From assembly GCA_023416135.1 (NCBI GenBank), contig JAEZIF010000242.1:1-12053 (forward strand): a stretch of 12,053 nt of DNA, in the 5' to 3' direction. Both the position numbers and the translations under genes were made by a program. The notes below the pieces were generated by a model that was given only the letters and a program-made list of their open reading frames with translations, did not search any database and was not told the DNA's origin. This document shows positions 8,543-12,053 of the stretch, piece by piece; the stretch's first letter is position 1; each line of letters opens with the position of its first letter. The DNA is from Pseudomonadota bacterium (GTDB lineage Bacteria; Pseudomonadota; Alphaproteobacteria; Reyranellales; Reyranellaceae).

Positions 8543-8962
8543 ATGGGCGTAACGATGTCCGGTACCAGCCCCGACTTCACCGGTCGCCTGCGCGAGGCCG
8601 GTTTGCGCCCCACCCGCCAGCGGGTGGCGTTGGCGCGCCTGCTGTTCGAGGGAGAACACCGCCATGTCACGGCGGAAAGCCTGCATGCCGAGGTCAGGGC
8701 GACGCGCATGCCGGTTTCGCTGGCCACGGTCTACAACGCGCTGAACCAGTTTCGCGACGCCGGGCTGCTGCGCGAGGTCGTGGTGGCGCCGGGCCGGTCC
8801 TATTTCGACACCAATACGGGCCATCATCATCATTTCTTCGTCGAGAACGATGGCGAGCTGCACGACTTCCCATCGGACAAGGTGACCATCGCCGGCTTGC
8901 CGACGCCGCCCAGGGGCACGCGCCTGTCGAGGGTCGACGTCATCGTGCGGGTGCGGCGCTAG
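8543..8962 (+). CDS. irr: Iron response regulator Irr (Fur family)
   Basis: Irr is the alphaproteobacterial Fur-family repressor/activator that reads haem status and controls iron genes under low iron. The N-terminal winged helix shows GLRPTRQRVALARLLF and the recognition region MPVSLATVYNALNQFRDAGLL. The dimerisation part has YFDTNTGHHHHFFVEN, the His cluster typical of Irr that takes part in haem binding, and ends in VDVIVRVRR as in Irr. Length is 139 residues from ATG 8543, or 135 from ATG 8555; neither has a clear ribosome site. The Cys-Pro haem regulatory motif of Bradyrhizobium Irr is absent: there is no Cys in the whole protein. It is divergent from fabA, an order seen in other alphaproteobacteria, and lies directly before an ICE box and rubrerythrin. 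Confidence 0.92.
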   Translation: MGVTMSGTSPDFTGRLREAGLRPTRQRVALARLLFEGEHRHVTAESLHAEVRATRMPVSLATVYNALNQFRDAGLLREVVVAPGRSYFDTNTGHHHHFFVENDGELHDFPSDKVTIAGLPTPPRGTRLSRVDVIVRVRR

Positions 8963-9020
8963 GACCCCGAGTCGGGCGCCAAGGCGCTCTGCGGCCGCTA
9001 CTTGCGAGTCGCTTGCAGTT

Positions 9021-9037
9021 CTTAGAACTGTTCTAAA
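9021..9037. promoter_or_regulatory. ICE box (Irr operator) upstream of rubrerythrin
   Basis: TTAGAACTGTTCTAA at 9022-9036 is a perfect 15-base palindrome (TTAGAAC-T-GTTCTAA). The wider 9021-9037 matches 13 of 14 fixed positions of the ICE consensus TTTAGAA-N3-TTCTAAA bound by Irr. It is AT-rich in a GC-rich setting and is the only such site I found in the window. It lies 58 bases after irr and 90 bases before the rubrerythrin start, just upstream of its likely -35 box. Confidence 0.85.
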
Positions 9038-9041
9038 CAAC

Positions 9042-9068
9042 TTGACGCCGCGGCGGCGGCTTTACAAT
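9042..9068 (+). promoter_or_regulatory. Likely promoter of the rubrerythrin gene
   Basis: TTGACG at 9042-9047 (5 of 6 to consensus) and TACAAT at 9063-9068 (5 of 6) are separated by 15 bases, slightly short. The ICE box ends five bases before the -35. A site placed there could contact RNA polymerase, so either activation or repression by Irr is possible. Confidence 0.55.
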
Positions 9069-9126
9069 ATCGCCTTGCCAGATCGGCCTCCGCGCCGACC
9101 CCCAGCATCATGCAAGGAGAAGACAA

Positions 9127-9546
9127 ATGGCCAACCTCAAAGGATCCAAGACCGAGGACAATCTGAAGGCTGCATTCGCAGGCGAGAGCCAGGCGAACCG
9201 CCGGTATCTCTACTTCGCCCAGAAGGCCGACGTCGAAGGCTACAACGACGTTGCCTCCGTATTCCGCTCGACGGCGGAAGGCGAGACCGGCCATGCGCAT
9301 GGCCATCTCGAGTTCCTCGAAGTGCGCGGCGATCCGGCGACCGGTCTGCCGATCGGCGCGACCTCGGCCAACCTCAAGGCCGCGATCGCCGGCGAGACGC
9401 ACGAGTACACCGACATGTATCCGGGGATGGCCCGCACCGCGCGCGAGGAAGGTTTTGCCGAGATCGCCGACTGGTTCGAGACCCTGGCCAAGGCCGAAAA
9501 GAGCCACGCCGGCCGTTTCCAGAAGGCTCTCGACACGATGGCCTGA
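9127..9546 (+). CDS. Rubrerythrin (diiron domain only)
   Basis: Rubrerythrins are diiron four-helix proteins that reduce hydrogen peroxide using electrons from a reductant. The 139-residue product has the complete ligand set: Glu20 (AGESQANRR), Glu53 and His56 (EGETGHAHGH), Glu90 and Glu93 (GETHEYTDMYPG), Glu124 and His127 (AEKSHAGRF). These positions and spacings match classical rubrerythrin. The C-terminal rubredoxin FeS4 domain is missing, so another protein must donate electrons. AAGGAGA (9114-9120) is a strong ribosome site six bases before ATG 9127, suggesting high expression. The ICE box upstream suggests control by Irr. It heads a cassette with the Fe-S oxidoreductase and DUF3501 gene downstream, but a terminator lies between. 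Confidence 0.95.
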   Translation: MANLKGSKTEDNLKAAFAGESQANRRYLYFAQKADVEGYNDVASVFRSTAEGETGHAHGHLEFLEVRGDPATGLPIGATSANLKAAIAGETHEYTDMYPGMARTAREEGFAEIADWFETLAKAEKSHAGRFQKALDTMA

Positions 9547-9566
9547 GCCTTTTCAGGCTCTATAAG

Positions 9567-9594
9567 AAGGGGGCCCTTTTCGGGTCCCCTTTTT
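9567..9594 (+). terminator. Rho-independent terminator after rubrerythrin
   Basis: AAGGGGGCCC at 9567-9576 pairs with GGGTCCCCTT at 9582-9591 (10 pairs, one G-U) around a TTTTC loop, with T's to 9594. A smaller hairpin (GAGCC/GGCTC, 9545-9560) precedes it. It probably makes rubrerythrin mRNA more abundant than the downstream genes. Confidence 0.88.
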
Positions 9595-9635
9595 CGTCCT
9601 GCTACACGATTTGATCTATCGAGAACGGCACCGAT

Positions 9636-10991
9636 ATGCGCGAAGGCAGCCTTGAAGCCCCCGTCCGCCATGCCCTGGACTGGCAAAATCCCTGGTTCTG
9701 GGACGAGAAGGCACTCGAGAAGGAGATGGAGCGCGTCTTCGACATCTGCCACGGCTGTCGGCGCTGCTTCAATCTCTGCGATTCCTTCCCGCGCCTGTTC
9801 GACCTCATCGACAACGGCCCGACCGGCGAGCTCGACGGCGTCAAGAAGGAGGATTATGCCTCGGTCGAGCAGGCCTGCACGCTCTGCGACATGTGCTTCA
9901 TGACCAAGTGCCCGTACGTGCCGCCGCACGAATGGGCGCTCGACTTCCCGCATCTGATGCTGCGCCATCGCGCCGTGAAGGCGCGCAAGGAAGGCACCGC
10001 CTTCGTCGAGACGCAGCTCGCCGAAACCGACCGCATGGGACGGCTCGGCACCTTCACGGCCGGCATCGCCAACTTCGTGACCGACGAGCACAACAGGATC
10101 ACGCGTCCGGCCCTGGAGAAATGGGCCGGCATCCATCACGGCGCGCGCCTGCCGAAGTACGCCGATGAGACCTTCGTGATCCGTGCCGCCCGCGAAGGCG
10201 TGGAGGTGAACGAGGCCGCGCCCGCCTTCGGCAAGCGCAAGGCCGTGCTCTACGCCACCTGCTACGTGAACTTCAACAACACCGGGATCGGTGCTGCCGC
10301 GCGCGCGGTGCTGGCCAGGAATGGCGTGGCAACCGAGGTCGTGCATCCGCATTGCTGCGGCATGCCCAAGTTTGAACTGGGCGATCTCGAGGGCGTCGCC
10401 GCCGCCGCCCGCCAGGTGACGGATGCCCTGCTGCCCTGGGTCGACAAGGGCTACGACGTGATCGCCCTGACGCCGAGCTGCGCGCTGATGCTGAAGTTCG
10501 AGTGGCCGCTGATCATGCCCAAGGATTCCGCGGTCGACCGGCTGTCGCGGGCGACGTTCGACATCTCCGAATACGTCGTCGACATTGCCAAGAAGGAGGG
10601 CCTGGCGCCCGGCCTGGAGACCATCGAAGGCGGTGTCAGCGTCCACCTGGCCTGCCATGCGCGGGCGCAGAACATGGGCGCCAAGGCGGCCGAGATGCTG
10701 CGCCTGGTGCCCAAGACGCGCGTCGCCGTGATCGAGCGCTGCAGCGGCCATGGCGGCATCTGGGGTGCGCGAACCGAAAATTTCGAGACTGCGGTGAAGG
10801 TCGGCAAGCCCGCCGCCCAGGCCGCGATCAAGAACGACACCAGCTTCGTCGCGTCGGAGTGCCCGCTGGCTGCCGATCACCTGATGCAGGTGATGGAGAT
10901 GACGGCGGGCGAGCAGACGCTGAAGCCCTCGCGCGCCAATCATCCCATCGAGCTGATGGCGCAGGCCTATGGACTGACGGTGAAGCCATGA
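9636..10991 (+). CDS. Heterodisulfide reductase/GlpC-like Fe-S oxidoreductase
   Basis: The 451-residue protein is a soluble electron-transfer protein of the HdrD/GlpC type. Two ferredoxin-like [4Fe-4S] motifs lie near the N-terminus: Cys38-x2-Cys41-x2-Cys44-x3-Cys48 (CHGCRRCFNLC) and Cys81-x2-Cys84-x2-Cys87-x4-Cys92-Pro (CTLCDMCFMTKCP). Two CCG domains follow: Cys209 (ATCYVNF) with Cys240-Cys241-Gly (HPHCCGMPKF), and Cys340 (LACHARAQ) with Cys369-Ser-Gly (ERCSGHGGIWG). In the second domain the canonical second Cys is Ser. No membrane segment is visible. Its stop overlaps the DUF3501 start by four bases. The gene follows rubrerythrin after a terminator, with no strong promoter seen in 9595-9635. 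I infer that it could feed electrons to rubrerythrin; the physiological partner is not shown. Confidence 0.9.
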   Translation: MREGSLEAPVRHALDWQNPWFWDEKALEKEMERVFDICHGCRRCFNLCDSFPRLFDLIDNGPTGELDGVKKEDYASVEQACTLCDMCFMTKCPYVPPHEWALDFPHLMLRHRAVKARKEGTAFVETQLAETDRMGRLGTFTAGIANFVTDEHNRITRPALEKWAGIHHGARLPKYADETFVIRAAREGVEVNEAAPAFGKRKAVLYATCYVNFNNTGIGAAARAVLARNGVATEVVHPHCCGMPKFELGDLEGVAAAARQVTDALLPWVDKGYDVIALTPSCALMLKFEWPLIMPKDSAVDRLSRATFDISEYVVDIAKKEGLAPGLETIEGGVSVHLACHARAQNMGAKAAEMLRLVPKTRVAVIERCSGHGGIWGARTENFETAVKVGKPAAQAAIKNDTSFVASECPLAADHLMQVMEMTAGEQTLKPSRANHPIELMAQAYGLTVKP

Positions 10992-11575
10992 CGCCGCGTG
11001 CAATCGAAGTTTCCGCCATCCTGCCGCTCACCGAATACGTCAAGGTCCGCGCCGAGCGTCGGCGGCAGATTTCCGAGATCAAGAAGAACCGCCGGCTGGA
11101 GGTCGGTCCGTTCGCGACCTTCTACTTCGAATCCTACGAGACCATGCTGCACCAGGTGCACGAGATGCTCTTCATCGAGAAGGGCGGCCCGGCGCAGATC
11201 CCCGACGAGCTCGCGGCCTACAATCCGCTGATCCCGCAAGGCAGCGAGCTGGTCGCCACGGTGATGTTCGAGATCGACGACCCGGTGCGTCGCGCGCGTG
11301 TGCTGGCGACCCTGGGCGGCGTAGAGACCCAGGCCTTCATTCGCGTCGGCGGCGAGGTGATCCGCGGCGTGCCCGAAGACGACCAGGAACGCTCGCGCGA
11401 GGACGGCAAGGCATCGTCGGTGCAGTTCATCCGCTTCGCCTTCACCGCGGGCCAGGTCGCCGCGTTCCGCGGCGGCGCCGGCGACGTCGTGGTGGGTTTC
11501 GACCATCCCAACTACGGCCACATGGCAGTGATGCCCCAGGCCGTGCGCCAGGCGCTATCGAACGACTTCTCTTAG
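10988..11575 (+). CDS. DUF3501 family protein
   Basis: This 195-residue protein matches my recollection of the DUF3501 family, which has no established function and is often found beside an Fe-S oxidoreductase and rubrerythrin. ATG at 10988 overlaps the previous gene's stop (ATGA), so the two are translationally coupled and probably work together. It contains no Cys, signal peptide or membrane segment, so it is cytoplasmic and unlikely to hold an Fe-S cluster. Possible metal-binding residues are His55, His58 and Glu59 in SYETMLHQVHEMLF and His173/His178 in FDHPNYGHM; this is inference. The N-terminal part is strongly basic (VRAERRRQISEIKKNRRLE), and the middle looks beta-rich. The same frame is open upstream to 10502, but that is antisense-like shadow inside the Fe-S gene. 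Confidence 0.85.
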   Translation: MTPRAIEVSAILPLTEYVKVRAERRRQISEIKKNRRLEVGPFATFYFESYETMLHQVHEMLFIEKGGPAQIPDELAAYNPLIPQGSELVATVMFEIDDPVRRARVLATLGGVETQAFIRVGGEVIRGVPEDDQERSREDGKASSVQFIRFAFTAGQVAAFRGGAGDVVVGFDHPNYGHMAVMPQAVRQALSNDFS

Positions 11576-11580
11576 TTCTA

Positions 11581-11603
11581 CCTCCCCAGCTTTGCCGGGG
11601 AGG
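11581..11603. terminator. Hairpin between convergent genes, possible terminator
   Basis: CCTCCCC at 11581-11587 is the exact complement of GGGGAGG at 11597-11603, with inner GC-TTT-GC pairing possible. It sits between the DUF3501 stop (11575) and the convergent TonB-like gene stop (11612). There is no T-run on either side, so termination is uncertain. Palindromes of this CCTCCCC...GGGGAGG type are common as intergenic repeats in alphaproteobacteria. Confidence 0.45.
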
Positions 11604-11611
11604 CAGTCACC

Positions 11612-12053
11612 TTACCGCCGCCCCGGCGGGCCGTAGGTCATGGGCAGGACCAGGATCACCGGATCGCCAGGCATGTCGCGCGGCACCGGCGGGAAGGGTG
11701 CCGCCTTGCGGATGGCTTCGAGCTCGGCCTGGTCGATGACGGGAACCCCGCTGGACGTGCCGATGCGGGCATCGATCAGCCCGCCATCGCGATTGATGGT
11801 GACCCGCGTCACCACGCGGCCGCCGAGTCTGTTGTCGCGCGCCGAGGCCGGATAGACGCGATAGCGCTCGAGCTGGCGAAAGACGCGCGACAGGTAGTCG
11901 TTGCGCTGACGGCCTTGTCCCGCGAACTGATCCGCCGGGTTGGGACCGGGCAGGGGCGCGGGTATCGACGCGGGTGCCTCGGCGGCCGGCCGCTGTTGCG
12001 CCGGCGGAGCGGGCCGCGGCGGCAGCGGCTGCGTGCGTTGGACGGGCCTGGGC
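11612..12053 (-). CDS. TonB-family protein, C-terminal part (runs off the window)
   Basis: The minus-strand frame is open from the window edge to TAA at 11612-11614, giving about 146 residues of a longer protein. From the edge it reads a Pro/Ala/Gln-rich stretch (RPVQRTQPLPPRPAPPAQQR), typical of the periplasm-spanning region of TonB. Then comes a TonB C-terminal domain: NDYLSRVFRQLERYRVYPASAR, GGRVVTRVTINRDGGLIDAR, the SSGVPVIDQAELEAIRKAAPFPP motif, and ILVLPMTYG. TonB proteins pass energy from ExbBD to outer membrane receptors, often for iron uptake. A GTG at 11815 is only an internal Val codon and not the start. The N-terminal anchor is outside the window. The convergent iron-linked genes make a role in iron uptake tempting but unproven. 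Confidence 0.88.
   Translation of the reverse strand, partial: PRPVQRTQPLPPRPAPPAQQRPAAEAPASIPAPLPGPNPADQFAGQGRQRNDYLSRVFRQLERYRVYPASARDNRLGGRVVTRVTINRDGGLIDARIGTSSGVPVIDQAELEAIRKAAPFPPVPRDMPGDPVILVLPMTYGPPGRR

Noticed and set aside
9240..11003. A 587-codon minus-strand frame opposite rubrerythrin and the Fe-S oxidoreductase
   Set aside because: Both sense genes have complete cofactor ligand sets; the antisense product is composition-driven and resembles no family.

Overview
The window is high-GC, gene-dense chromosomal DNA from an alphaproteobacterium. Two things point there: the truB-rpsO-pnp block, and an Irr-type Fur regulator divergent from fabA-fabB-fabI, an arrangement I associate with Rhizobiales, Rhodospirillales and relatives. 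Genus and species cannot be read from the window. I see no IS elements, tRNA or rRNA genes, CRISPR arrays or phage genes.

Layout. (1) Bases 1-2741, plus strand: the last 12 codons of truB, then rpsO with a terminator, a structured leader of about 200 bases, and pnp with a strong terminator. This is the conserved RNA-processing and translation block. (2) Bases 2760-3391, plus: an exported intradiol ring-cleavage dioxygenase split by a single-base frameshift. (3) Bases 3399-8418, minus: a convergent glutathione S-transferase-like gene, then (in transcription order from the right) fabA, fabB, fabI, a small zinc deaminase, an exported ankyrin-repeat protein and a small exported hypothetical protein. 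fabA to the ankyrin gene is tightly packed and is probably one transcription unit. (4) Bases 8543-11575, plus: irr, then a near-perfect iron-control-element (ICE) palindrome just upstream of a rubrerythrin gene. A terminator follows, then a two-[4Fe-4S]/CCG-domain Fe-S oxidoreductase overlapping by four bases a DUF3501 gene. (5) Bases 11612-12053, minus: the C-terminal part of a TonB-family protein running off the window edge.

How the parts fit. FabA and FabB make unsaturated acyl chains and FabI completes each elongation cycle. The most interesting part is the iron/peroxide cassette. The rubrerythrin keeps the full diiron ligand set but has no rubredoxin domain, so it needs an external electron donor. 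The downstream Fe-S oxidoreductase and DUF3501 protein are natural candidates for that donor path. The ICE box next to irr suggests the cassette responds to iron and haem status through Irr. The electron-transfer role is inference; the gene order, ligands and operator are visible in the sequence.
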